Source of the DNA: Pyrenophora tritici-repentis
Lineage: Eukaryota; Ascomycota; Dothideomycetes; Pleosporales; Pleosporaceae
DNA length: 31,767 bases
NCBI RefSeq assembly: GCF_003171515.1
Contig: NW_027093993.1
Location: 1 to 31,767 of the forward strand
Direction: 5' to 3'
The stretch's first letter is position 1; each line of letters begins with the position of its first letter. Both the position numbers and the translations under genes were made by a program. Below, one piece after another: positions 9,852 to 18,973 of this stretch. The notes beneath the pieces were generated by a model. The model was not told the origin of the DNA, did not search any database, and saw only the letters and a program-made list of their open reading frames with translations.

Positions 9852-9964
9852 CCTCTTTACCCTCCCTGATCCTCTCTACCCTCCCTGATCCTCTCTACCC
9901 TCCCTGATCCTCTCTACCCTCCCTGATCCTCTCTACCCTCCCTGATCCTCTCTACCCTCCCTGA
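9852..9964. repeat. 19-bp minisatellite
   Basis: Six head-to-tail copies of CCTCTCTACCCTCCCTGAT with essentially no divergence apart from the first unit (one T for C) and the incomplete last one. Shorter CCTGACCCTTCCTCT variants continue to about 9995. Confidence 0.9.
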
Positions 9965-9995
9965 CCCTTCCTCTCCCTGACCCTTCCTCTCTCTA

Positions 9996-10450
9996 CCCCT
10001 AACCCCTTTAACCGCGCCCTCCACTACTCTCTTACCTCCCTCTACCCTACCTCTTCCTCTATTAACCCCCCTATTAATACTCTGTTACACTATCAATTTG
10101 CGTCTCGTACTATCCAATACTGCCCCGAACAATTCCTCTCCTACCCCTTACATTTCTCCTGCCTAACTCCCTACTAAATACATAACGAATAACCCTTATA
10201 CAAATCTACTCTAACACAATCTTAACTGCTTCTTTTGTATTTCTCCTCCCCGTCACTAACATCTCCCTATTTTGTCCTCGCTTTGCTTATCACCCGCCCT
10301 TCGCATATTCCCTATCTATTCCCCTACTATCCTAATTGCCTGTCTTACTACTCTACCTGCCTAAACTCCTGTTATCACTGCCGTATTAAACTCTACTACC
10401 CGCCTTGTCGCTCCTGCTCCTACTGCTCTACCCTCCTCTCTACTATATCT
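9996..10450 (-). pseudogene. Relic 1 of the TLH C-terminal region, G-depleted
   Basis: By eye this aligns in order and orientation with the 3' end of the TLH gene at about 15885-16300. Anchors are ACCGCGCC, TTACCTCCCTC, the AACCCCCCTATTAATAC block against AACCCGCCTATTAATACCCC, CAATTTGCGTCTCGTACTATC against CAATCCCCGTCTTGGACTCTC, TTTCTCCTGCCTAACTCC against ATCTCCTGCGGCACTCC, CGAATAACCCTTA against CGAATAACGCTCA, and AAACTCCTGTTATCACTGC against GAACTCCTGCTGCCGCTGC. Most plus-strand G positions have been lost, so no reading frame survives. A fragment with a similar composition and fate lies at 10790-11225. Confidence 0.6.
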
Positions 10451-10789
10451 CCTCTTTATTACTGCTCTTTGCTGCTGTCTATCTCCTTGTCCGCTTGTCT
10501 ACACACTAAAAATCTCTCCTCCTCTTCTTTATATCTCTCTTCGCCTCCTTGCCCCTCCAAATACTTTTCTAATACTCGCCTTCTATATCTTATTACCCAC
10601 TCTTTCCCCTCTACATACTACCTAACGAATTGCTCTTCTACCTTATTTTGCCTGTAATCTAATCCTCCTTTATCTCCTTATGAATATTTTTATTCTTCTA
10701 TTCATTTCTTACCTATCCCTCTCTTTATTCTGTAACCCTAACCCTTTCTTCCTTCTATACCCCTAACCCTGTCTTATCTACTATAAATC

Positions 10790-11225
10790 CTCTTCTCCCC
10801 TTTAACCCCGCCCCTAACGCTTTCCTACCTCCCTCTACCTAAACGCTGCCCTAATAAACCCCCGTGAATACTCCTTTATACTGTTAATTTGCATCTCTTA
10901 CCTTCTAATACCGCCCCTAACAATTCCTTTCCTACTCTACCTCCCACCAAAAACGCCCCTAATAACCCTTAAACTGAATCGGCTCTAAAACAATCGTAAT
11001 CGCTTCTTTTACACTTCCCCCCTCCCCTCACCAACATCTCCCTATATTTTCCTCGCTTCGCCCATTATCCGCCCCTTTGCATATTCCCTATCCATTCCCC
11101 TACCATCCTAATTCCCTACCTCACTACTCTACCTCCCTAAACTCCTGTTGCCGCTGCTGTATTCACCTCCGCCACCCGCCTTGTCGCTCCTGCTCCTGCT
11201 CCTGCTGCTCCAACCCTCCCTGCCC
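10790..11225 (-). pseudogene. Relic 2 of the TLH C-terminal region, G-depleted
   Basis: Second degenerate copy, about 790 bases after relic 1 and alignable to both it and the TLH gene. The ending is especially clear: AACTCCTGTTGCCGCTGCTG against AACTCCTGCTGCCGCTGCTG at about 16249-16268, followed by CCGCCTTG. It shows the same loss of G on the plus strand. The spacing suggests that two old tandem units decayed in place. Confidence 0.6.
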
Positions 11226-12073
11226 CTCCTCATCTCTCCTCTCCACCACATCCATCCTTCCCTCTCTCTCTTCTGTTCCTCTCTCTTCTTTCCTTTCCTC
11301 TTCATCTATTTCTATCTCTCCTTATTTTTAATCTAATTTACTCGCTTTTATCACTTAATCTATATAACATCTACTAAATACCCTAACTCGGAAACTTTTC
11401 CTATTGCCACTATATCTTCTCTCTTCTTCCCTTTACCTCGGCCTATACCCTTCTCTGCAATAACCTCTGTTGTTTATTGTTCTCCTCTATTATAAACGGC
11501 TGACTCTAATAAAACTCTCTTATTAACCTATTCGTTTCTGTACACCCTAACCCCTACTTGCTCTAAAACTGTCTTACGAATCCCTCTATTAAATTTACTT
11601 TAACTCTCTGTTCTACTAACCTCCTATCTATCCCTATGCTACTCTATTCTTGCTTCCCTATACTAATCCTAACAACCTTGCTATAAATACCCTCGAAACT
11701 AACAATCTTTTATATCTGCTGTCTAATCTCCTCCGTATCTATTATCTTCTTATTGCTTGTATACACACGTTATACCATTCGCTATACTAAACACAACCTA
11801 AATACTTCTTCAACTATCTCCTTTGCCTACTACCTCTTAGTTCTCTAATACTGTTGTATATTGTGTCGGCTCTGTCCTTCGCCTACCGCCGTCTATATAC
11901 CGCATCGCATTATCTACTACCCTATATACCTCTATCACTATTCTGCGTCGGTAAACTTAAACTCTACCTACTGTATGCACGTCCAACACGGCCTGCCTCG
12001 TCTTACTACTGTTGCTTAAATACCCACTATGCATTATTGTACTGTACCTTAACTCTATCCTTATCCTTATTAC
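11226..12073. other. Unassigned subtelomeric sequence, single copy in window
   Basis: Pyrimidine-biased, but with more A and G than the outer tract, notably at 11400-11560 and 11860-12030. The minus strand has interrupted reading frames, but I could not recognise a domain. It may be a decayed element older than the surrounding duplications. It is absent from the second unit, where LINE-C directly abuts the 12074-equivalent position. Confidence 0.6.
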
Positions 12074-12895
12074 TACTGCTGTTCTTGCTACTCTCTCTTT
12101 ACTTGCTCTATATTTTTCTTTACTTCTCTTTCTATTTTCTTTACTTCTCCTTCTTTCTCTTTATCTTTTGCTTCTTATGTCCTTCTCTATAAACTTCCTT
12201 ATCTTTCTCTCTCTTTCTTCTTCTACCTATCTTCTATTCCCTTTACTATACTCCTCTTAAATTATATCGGGTTTCTTTTATTCTTCTTTCTTTTCTAACA
12301 TCTCTTTTTAATATTATTGAAACATAATCTCTTATATCTTTTTTATTTATATCTTCTTCTTATGACTCTACTTTTATATAAACTTAATCTTTTCTTCTAT
12401 CTTCTTATTAATGTATTCCTAATAACTTGCTCTGTCTTCTACTACAATCCTAATCCTTAAATCCTACTTAATTCTATGCTTGATTTCTTTCTTAAACACT
12501 ATCTAATATATACTACAAACTATACCTGTTTTACCTACCTCATCTATCGATTATGAATCTCACCAACTTTATACTCTCTCTTTTCGAATCTTTCTTTTCT
12601 TTGCTTTATACCTGCATACTTATTTTTAACATAAATAACTCTTCTTTAAACTTTTGCTCTTACTATACCCTTACTGTGCTTATTACTCTTACTACTGTTA
12701 CTATCTTTGCCTCTATTATAATTACTCTTGCTTCTACCACGGCTACGGCTGCTATTCTTGTAACTTTTCCTTCTATCGCGACTATCACTCTTACTGTCTA
12801 TTCAATTACGGTTACGGGTTCTACTATTGCAACTCCCGCTGTTCCTGCCGTCCTTGCTGCTTTTAACATGCTCGTTATTACTCCTACGGCTACTA
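12074..12895. other. Pyrimidine-rich tract left of LINE-B
   Basis: C/T-rich plus strand without a convincing gene. The open frame starting at 12553 is compositional (Leu, Thr, Ile, Ala) and continues only into LINE-B or, in the second unit, into the Ala-rich tract. Confidence 0.75.
12882..12895. repeat. Target-site duplication of LINE-B, left
   Basis: TCCTACGGCTACTA precedes the (TTA)n tail of the inverted element and recurs at 13733-13746. The second unit has the sequence once (27209-27222), uninterrupted. Confidence 0.93.
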
Positions 12896-12925
12896 TTATT
12901 ATTATTATTATTATTATTCCATTAG

Positions 12926-12957
12926 AGTCCTTTTTCAGTCAGAGACTATGTAGGACT
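12926..12957 (-). promoter_or_regulatory. Conserved 3' hairpin of LINE-B
   Basis: On the minus strand this reads AGTCCT-ACAT-AGTC-TCT-GACT-GAAAA-AGGACT. It has the same outer and inner stems as LINE-A with altered loop and bulge bases, in a 3' UTR that has otherwise diverged. Confidence 0.6.
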
Positions 12958-13152
12958 TTGGCCGAAGGCCGTTCTATCTTGGTTTTTCTAATTTACATGG
13001 TTTTCTGGTATGGTTCGCTAATATGGTTTTTGGCTTTTCTACAAAAGATAGCTTGTATCTGTTTGTTGCCAGGTGCTAAAGAGCAGTTTGATAAGTAGAA
13101 AGAGATGTAGCAGCGGGCTCTTGTGGCAAAGGAGAGGGTTGTGGTTTTAGTT

Positions 13153-13731
13153 TTATACAGTGTCTCTCTGTAGGTCTTCTGTTGGCTGTCCTAGGTACCA
13201 TTTTCTTGTTCCTATTCTGGTGCTAGTGATAAAAGCTAGGGTTGCTTCTATACCTATACTAGTGTGGAGTAGTAGTGGTAGTGTGACTGGGCGATGTTTG
13301 ATTGTTTGTAGGAGCGTTTTTCGATGGTCTTTGTATAGATGACAGTACAGTAGTAGGTGTTCTGGCGTTTGGATGTTTTGGCAGGTGCAGCGATTAGAGT
13401 CTCGTTTCTTAAATCTCTTTAGGTAGGAGTTGAAGTATCCGTGTCCTAGCTTAAGAGAGTAGAAGGCGCTAGAGGTTACTCTTTTCGTGTTCTGTGGCAT
13501 TTGGATGGTTTTGCTGATTTTAAGAGGGTATTTGGCTGAGTAGGTAGCTTTGTTTAGAGCGGTTGCTCTTGCTTTGTATTTCTCATACTCTTGGCGTTGT
13601 TCCGTTTGTTGTATCCTTTTGATTGTCGTGCCCAGGTAGGCAATGCTCTTTGTTGTTGATCTGGGGTCCTCTTTGGTTGCTTCTTTTGCTAGGTAGTCTG
13701 CTCTTTCGTTTCCAACTATATCTGTGTGTCC
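13153..13731 (-). pseudogene. LINE-B ORF2 fragment (end of RNase H and C-terminal CCHC domain)
   Basis: The frame is open for 193 codons, from the truncation point to TAA at 13153-13155. It begins at GHTDIVGNERADYLAKEA, the last acidic motif of RNase H (LINE-A: GHNDVKGNEKADTLAKEA). It then has SSAFYSLKLGHGYFNSYLKR, identical to LINE-A, and a CCHC-like segment CTCQNIQTPEHLLLYC. The ending is LGQPTEDLQRDTV against LGQTTEQTDTV. It lacks endonuclease, reverse transcriptase and most of RNase H, so it is inactive. The open frame suggests a fairly recent insertion. Confidence 0.92.
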
Positions 13732-13732
13732 A

Positions 13733-13746
13733 TCCTACGGCTACTA
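13733..13746. repeat. Target-site duplication of LINE-B, right
   Basis: Perfect second copy of TCCTACGGCTACTA at the 5' (right) end of the inverted element. Confidence 0.93.
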
Positions 13747-15752
13747 CTACACCTGTGTTTACTGCCGCTTCTACAAATATCGCCACTGCGGCCCCTACGC
13801 TTCCTATTCTTGCTATCCACTCCGTCCTTGCTGCTCTCGCCATTCCAGCTGCTCCTGCTGTCCTCGCTGCTCCTGCTCTCGCTAATTACGCTCCTACTAT
13901 TTCCGCCCTTACTGCTCTTACTCCTGCAGCTTTTACTCTTAATGCGCCTACTCCTACGGTTACTGCTCTTATTGCTGCTACTCTTAATGCTCTAGCTCTC
14001 ACTGCTATTGCTCTCGCTACTCTCGCTATTCTTGCTACTACTACTGTCCCTGCTGTCGCCAACCTCGCTTCTATCGCTATCCTTACTGCGACCACTCTCC
14101 CTGCTCCTATTATTTTCGCTGCTTGTAACACCCTCGTTGCTGCCGCCTTTAAAGCTCCTACCCTTGCTACTCCTGCTATTCTTACTGCTCCTGCTCCTAC
14201 GGCTCTTACTTCTACGTCCTGCTCTTGCTACTCTTACTCCTACCGCTCTTACTCCTCCGCATTCCGCAATCCTCCCTATTACTGCTTCTGCTCTCGCCAC
14301 TTCCTCTATCTCTACTATCCCCGTCCTTCTTGCTGCTCTCGCTTTCCCCGCTGTTCCCGCTGTCTCTACTGCTCTCTTCTGCCCTTACCTCCTACGCCTC
14401 CTCCACCTGCGGTAACTGCGGTTTCGGCGGCCGCTACCGCTCCTCTTGTCGCTGCTCTTACTACCCTCGCTACTTTCGCTTTCCTTGCTGCTCTTAATAT
14501 CTTCGCTATCAATCCTACGGCTTCTGTTCTCGCTGCTCCTGATACTCTTACTATCTCTACTGTCCTTACTTTGTCCCTTGTCCTTGTAACTTGCACTGCT
14601 CTTAATATTCTTATTACTACTCCTACTACCCCTGCACCTGTTGCCGCTTCTGCCCCTGCTATCCTTGCTGCTTATAATATCCTTACTTCTACCTCTTACC
14701 TCTTACAGCTTATATACACCTCCGGCTACTGCTATTGCTACTGCTACTCTCCTACTTTCGCTATCCTCGCTACTCTTACTGTCCTTACTATCCTCGCTGT
14801 TCTTACTATCCTCGCTGTCCTCATTATCCTCGCTGCTTCCGCTGTCCTTACAATCCTCGCTGTCCTCGTTGTCCTCGCTGCTTCCGCTGTCCTTACAATC
14901 CTCGCTGTCCTCGTTGTCCTCGCTGCTTCCGCTGTCCTTACAATCCTCGCTGTCCTCGTTGTCCTCGCTGCTTCCGCTGTCCTTTCTACCCTTACTGCCC
15001 TTACTATCCTCGCTGTTCCCGCTGTCCTTGCAATCGCTACAATTAACTTAATAGTTAATTCCCTTGCCGTTCGCCCTTTCTTGCGCTGCCCTTGTTGCTC
15101 TTACTGTCCTCGCAATCATCGCAATCACCTTAATTACCTTAATTGCTCTCTCCTCGCGGCTACACATCCTGCTCTTACTGCTCTTGCTACTCTTCTCGCT
15201 ATCGGAGCTACTCTCGCCGTCGTCACGACCTCGCTTTTCCTCCCTGCTCAAGCTGCTATTACTGCTTTCGCTACCTGCCATCAAGTTGCCCTCGCTGTCC
15301 TCGCCATCCTCGCCATCCTCGCCATCCTCGCCGTCGTCGCTGCCCTCGCTATCGCCACTATCGCCACTGTTGCAGCTATTGCTCTCGCTACCAACGCTGC
15401 CTGCTCTTACTGCTCTCGCCGCTCTCGTTACCTTCTCTGCCCTCGTCTTTGTCGTTGCTCTCATTGCTCTCGCTGTTGCCGCTGCTTTCGCTACCCTCTA
15501 ATATCTTTACTACCCTCGCCTTCGTCACTACTCTCGCTGCTCTCGCCTTGATCACTGCTCTCGCTGCCCTCGCCTTCGTCGCTACTCTTACTGCTGCTAC
15601 TATCGTCACTGTTGCTGCTATCTCTCTTGCTGCTAACCCTGCCTACGCTCTCGCTGATCTTGCTGCTCTTGCCTTTATCGCTGCTTACACTATCCGACCT
15701 ACTCGAGCTGTTGGAGCTACCCTCGTCAACGTTACAACTCTCTATATTTCCT
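13747..15752. repeat. Ala/Val/Leu-coding low-complexity tract (GCT-CTC-rich)
   Basis: A degenerate array of GCTNCT / CTCGCT hexamers. The plus strand gives long frames of Ala, Leu, Thr, Val and Ile; the minus strand gives Ser, Glu, Asp, Gly, Arg and Lys runs (for example GEDGEDGEDGED). Neither has a domain or a stable start, and frames are broken by indels between the two unit copies, so I do not call a gene. It lies directly downstream of the TLH stop codon and may be part of its transcript or an ancient Ser/Glu-repeat gene. Confidence 0.7.
14832..14984. repeat. 45-bp minisatellite, three units plus a partial one
   Basis: The unit starts GCTGCTTCCGCTGTCCTTAC and ends CTCGTTGTCCTC. Three complete identical units (14832, 14877, 14922) and an 18-bp partial one are present. 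The second subtelomeric unit has two plus a partial (28309-28416). A multiple of 15 codons keeps any frame open. Confidence 0.92.
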
Positions 15753-16346
15753 CTACTCGCCTATTAATCTTGTAATCCAACAAAACTCTCCTGCTAAGTT
15801 ATTGCTCTCAACCGTCTCTAACAATCGCTTTTTTCCTAAAAACTCAAACAACGTCGGCCCTGCTCCTGAATTACTAACCCCGAACTCCTCTAACCGCGCC
15901 GTCCATCGGTTTCCTACCTCGCTCCGCCCTAATGCTATACTTAATAACCCGCCTATTAATACCCCTCTATACTGGCAATCCCCGTCTTGGACTCTCTGAT
16001 ATCGCCCAAAACTATTCCTTTCCCACCGATTGCATATCTCCTGCGGCACTCCACACCAAAAACAGCCCGAATAACGCTCAAACTTAATTGTCTCTTCCAT
16101 CCTCTTAATCGACTCCTTGATCCGCTGGCTCTCCTGTCGCCAACATTGCCGTACGTCGTGTGCGCTCGATCCTTGCCTACCGCCTCGCATAACCCACACC
16201 GGTTTATCCATTGCGCCAGCTGCCTACGCAGCCACTCGACGTCGGCGAACTCCTGCTGCCGCTGCTGTATCAATCTCTGTCGCGGGCCGCCTTGCTCTCG
16301 TTGCTGCTGATTAAACGCCTGCCGCGCCTCTTCTTGCTCCCTCTCC
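15753..16346 (-). other. TLH copy 1: Cys/His-rich C-terminal domain
   Basis: The reading frame leaves the RecQ frame near 16346 (one extra C in CTCTCCAATG, where copy 2 has CTCTCAATG) and shifts again near 16172 (one C fewer than copy 2). Combining the two shows a Gln/Arg-rich helical stretch, WINRCGLC, then HDVRQCW, then CFWCGVPQEIC. Cys and His pairs of this spacing look zinc-binding, and the CxWCGxPQ pattern recurs, from memory, in fungal subtelomeric RecQ proteins. The last residues are ITRLIGE before TAG. Confidence 0.7.
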
Positions 16347-17650
16347 AATGTCTCCGCCTCTTCTTCGTTGCTGCTGCCGCCCTCGCCACCTCCACCACCT
16401 CCATCTCCTCCACCTCCTCCACCTCCTCACCTCCTCCATCTCTTCCATCTCCTCCTCCATCTCCTCCTCCATCTCCTCCTCCATCTCCTCCTCCTCCATC
16501 TCCTCCTCCTCCATCTCCTCCCCGTCGGCTCTCATGCATACGTCACACCTCTCCTCTCCCTCCTCGCACCGAGCTCGCTCGGCCTCGCGCCTGTCTAAAT
16601 ACCCGTCCAACATTACCCGTCTACATGTCGCCGCCTCGTCTATGCCTTCGACGTATGCTCGCACCAACCGCTGCTCCGCCTCCCCCTGCTTGTCATCCGC
16701 CGCTCGCTGCTCGCCGTCCTGCACCATCATGATGGCCTCGCTCCGCTCCCCGTCTCGCCCGGCTCGCCCGCTCTCCTGCGCGTAATCCAACACGCTAAAC
16801 GGCCAATCCATGTGGACAATGCACCGGATATCGGGCACGTCCACTCCCATGCCCAACGCGCTGGTTGCCACAATCACCCGCTGCTTGCCGCCCATGAACT
16901 CCTCCAACATGCTTGCCTTGCCAACCGCGTGGTGATGATACGCATGGCACTTGAGCTTCTCGGCTAACCCCTTGACCTTTGGCACTGAGTTGCCGTACAC
17001 TACAATCTTGCCGCTCTTATACTTTCGGACCTTCTGCTGTACCATCGCCAACACCGTTGCCTCTACCTCCTGTCTCTTCCTCTCCTTCTCTACCCTTACC
17101 ACCCGGTACGCTATGTTGCTCCGTGCTGTTGGTGCCCTAAACATTCTTACCTGCCCACGCTCAAAATGCATTCGCCGGAATAACTCGTCCTCCTCGCTGG
17201 GTGGCAACGTTGCTGTTAACATGACCATCTGCGTCTCTACAGCCACTAGCTTACCTAGCTGCTGCATCTGCTTGCGGAACGTGTACTGCCGGTTTAACAC
17301 GATATGGCACTCGTCGATAATAATCCGATCTAGCTGCCGCGTCGCTCGTAGCCGGTTTAAAAACGTTGCAAATTCCTCTCCAACTGCCGACTCGGGCGTC
17401 ACTAACACCACCGCTGCTGCGTCTGGCGGACGCCGACTCTGCCACTCTACGCACGATATCCCTAGCTTCTTGCACCGCTGTGCCATGTCGCCACGCAACG
17501 CGATCAACGGCACTACCACCACCGTCGTGCCGCCCTGCTCTGCCCACGCCGGCAACATGAACAACAAGCTCTTGCCTGCCCCCGTCGGCATCACCGCTAC
17601 TACGGGACTCTCGCCTGCTGTGATGGCTTTGATCGCTGCCTCCTGCACCC
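16347..17650 (-). other. TLH copy 1: RecQ helicase core and acidic repeat
   Basis: Open as one frame with all superfamily 2 motifs: MPTGAGKS (motif I, about 17568-17591), VVVPLIAL (Ia), DECH (II, 17304-17315), TATLPP (III), VIVATSALGMGVDVPDIR (V) and QESGRAGRDG (VI, 16749-16778). A RecQ zinc module follows: a Cys-Arg-Arg, then CEEGEERCDVC. ATP-dependent 3'-5' unwinding is expected from the family. After it comes a Glu-Met repeat (EEEM) from a CTC/CAT trinucleotide tract at about 16385-16535, whose length and phase differ in copy 2. No catalytic residue is missing. Confidence 0.9.
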
Positions 17651-18827
17651 CCGGAACTTGGCCTCCTCGCCCATCATGCGCTTCAGCTGCGCTCTCGCGT
17701 CCATCTTCCTCAGCCGCTGCCACCGATCCACCCTTGCCTCGTCTGCCTCGCTCTCAAACGGCGCTCTCTTCCGCTTGCTGCTTCTTCTCTGGTCGTCCAA
17801 GCCTGCCTGGAAGCCCAAAAATCTATGCCAATCCGTGCTCGATGCCCGGAACTGCTGCCGCCTATCCGCCACGGCCCCTGACTGCTCCATGATCCCTCGC
17901 GCGTATACCAGTCCCGCCACGTGCGACGTATGGCCCGCCTGCTCGTCGGCAATCGAATCTCCTGCCTGCTCCTCAGCCCACTCCTTATTCTCCTCGCCCT
18001 CATCTGCCTGGAACGCTGTCGATCCACGCAAAAACCGCCGGCTGATGCCAATCGCCATCTCCCGGTACCCGGCAAACGTCCACTCCTGGCCCATCGCGAT
18101 CCGGCTCTCGCGCTTCAACGCCTCCCGCAGCCGATCGGTCGTCCACTTGCGGCCGCTGGGTCTGCTGGCCACATATGCGACGAAACTGCCTCCTTCTCCC
18201 ACACCAACGCCTCGAGCCGCTGCTGGAACGGCAACACCAGCCACATATACCACACTACCAGCTCGCCCACCTCGCGCGGCAAATATCGATGGATAATCTT
18301 GACGTCGCCGCTGACTTTGTATCCCTTGTGGTACCGTGTCACAAACACCACCATGCCGTCCTCGATGAATATATTGCGATGCCCCCCTTGCACTGTGTTG
18401 CTATGCCGTACGCTCAGTAGCTCTGGCCCTCGCGCTGGCTGCCCACCCGTTATATGCATTAACACCGCCAGCTTCTCGCGAAATTCTACCACCCGGTCCA
18501 TGTATCGCTCTATTGCCTGTCGGTCTACCCCTGACTGCGTCCCGGGCTTCATGAACCGACTCCGGATGCTGGCGCTCTCGCCTACCCGCTCAAATAACCA
18601 CCTCTCGCCGTTGACGGGCATGTTTGTGCGATGATCCTTCAAAAAGTTCCATCCTGGCCGCTCGTCGGTTGGGTTGTCACGTATGCTCTCCCATGGCACT
18701 GCCGGCACCGGCGCTGCCTTGCTGCTAAACATTAACTCCTCTGTTAATAATCGCCGGCTCTCGCTAGCCAGCCCATGTACCATGCCGCGGAACTGCGCCA
18801 TGCTAAAATGCAGCTCTTTGTACAGCA
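17651..18827 (-). other. TLH copy 1: tyrosine-recombinase-like middle region
   Basis: Two abutting frames joined near 18165 show, in the right order: ITGGQPARGPELLSVR (Arg I, codon at about 18430-18432), TRYHKGYKVSGDVK with a lysine in a presumed beta hairpin (about 18325-18327), IIHRYLP, then TFAGYREMAIGISRR (Arg II, about 18062-18064) and QAGHTSHVAGLVYAR (His about 17930-17932, Tyr about 17903-17905). This resembles the R-K-(H)xxR-GH-Y layout of tyrosine recombinases and Crypton-type enzymes, with the usual HxxR box changed. Overall similarity is weak, so this is inference from motifs and spacing only. Confidence 0.5.
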
Positions 18828-18837
18828 GCTCGTCGCC
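18828..18837. repeat. Target-site duplication of the hairpin element, left
   Basis: GCTCGTCGCC before the element, identical to 18964-18973. On the coding strand it encodes the same Gly-Asp-Glu on both sides. Confidence 0.9.
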
Positions 18838-18963
18838 AGACTCCGCAACAATCAATCGATCGACATGATTGATTCCTATATAGGTTAAAGAGTTACTTTA
18901 TTAGGCAGCCTTTAACCTAGATAGGAATCAATCATGCCGATCCGATTGATTGTTGCGGAGTCT
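18838..18963. mobile_element. 126-bp hairpin-like nonautonomous DNA element (MITE, possibly Mutator-like)
   Basis: Begins AGACTCCGCAACAATCAATC and ends with its reverse complement. The arms (18838-18890 and 18910-18963) match at about 51 of 54 positions, leaving a 19-bp centre, so nearly the whole element folds on itself. A perfect 10-bp duplication flanks it. Long terminal inverted repeats and 9-11-bp duplications are typical of Mutator-like elements. It encodes nothing and must depend on a transposase elsewhere. It adds 136 bp to the TLH gene and shifts its frame by one. Confidence 0.88.
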
Positions 18964-18973
18964 GCTCGTCGCC
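18964..18973. repeat. Target-site duplication of the hairpin element, right
   Basis: Second perfect copy of GCTCGTCGCC. Confidence 0.9.

Larger units (their letters stand above)
12896..13732 (-). mobile_element. 5'-truncated inverted LINE (LINE-B)
   Basis: An 837-bp insertion flanked by a perfect 14-bp duplication. Its (ATT)n tail is on the left, so the element is on the minus strand. It carries the last 193 codons of ORF2 and a 3' UTR that differs clearly from LINE-A, so it belongs to a related but distinct subfamily. It is missing from the otherwise matching place in the second unit, which shows that it arrived after the unit duplicated. Confidence 0.94.
12074..17546. repeat. Tandem subtelomeric unit, copy 1 (part duplicated in window)
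   Basis: From TACTGCTGTTCTTGCTACTC onward this segment is repeated in direct orientation at 26401-31767. The offset is 14,327 before LINE-B and 13,476 after it, then drifts through small indels. Identity is close to complete outside those indels. The whole unit (12074-26400) includes the TLH gene and LINE-C, so the period is about 14.3 kb. Confidence 0.93.

Noticed and set aside
9852..9964. CRISPR-like array (also 2104-2190 and 14832-14984)
   Set aside because: Units are head to tail without variable spacers, and the context is eukaryotic; these are minisatellites.
13623..15551. Long plus-strand Ala/Leu/Val-rich frame, and its counterparts at 26880-27974 and 27484-28566
   Set aside because: Pyrimidine codons cannot form stops, so long frames are expected. 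The frame at 13623 starts inside the inverted LINE-B, frames differ between the two unit copies, and no domain, signal peptide pattern or repeat architecture of a known protein is seen.
16951..17892. Plus-strand frame of 313 codons
   Set aside because: Exact antisense of the RecQ core, whose motifs are unmistakable on the minus strand.
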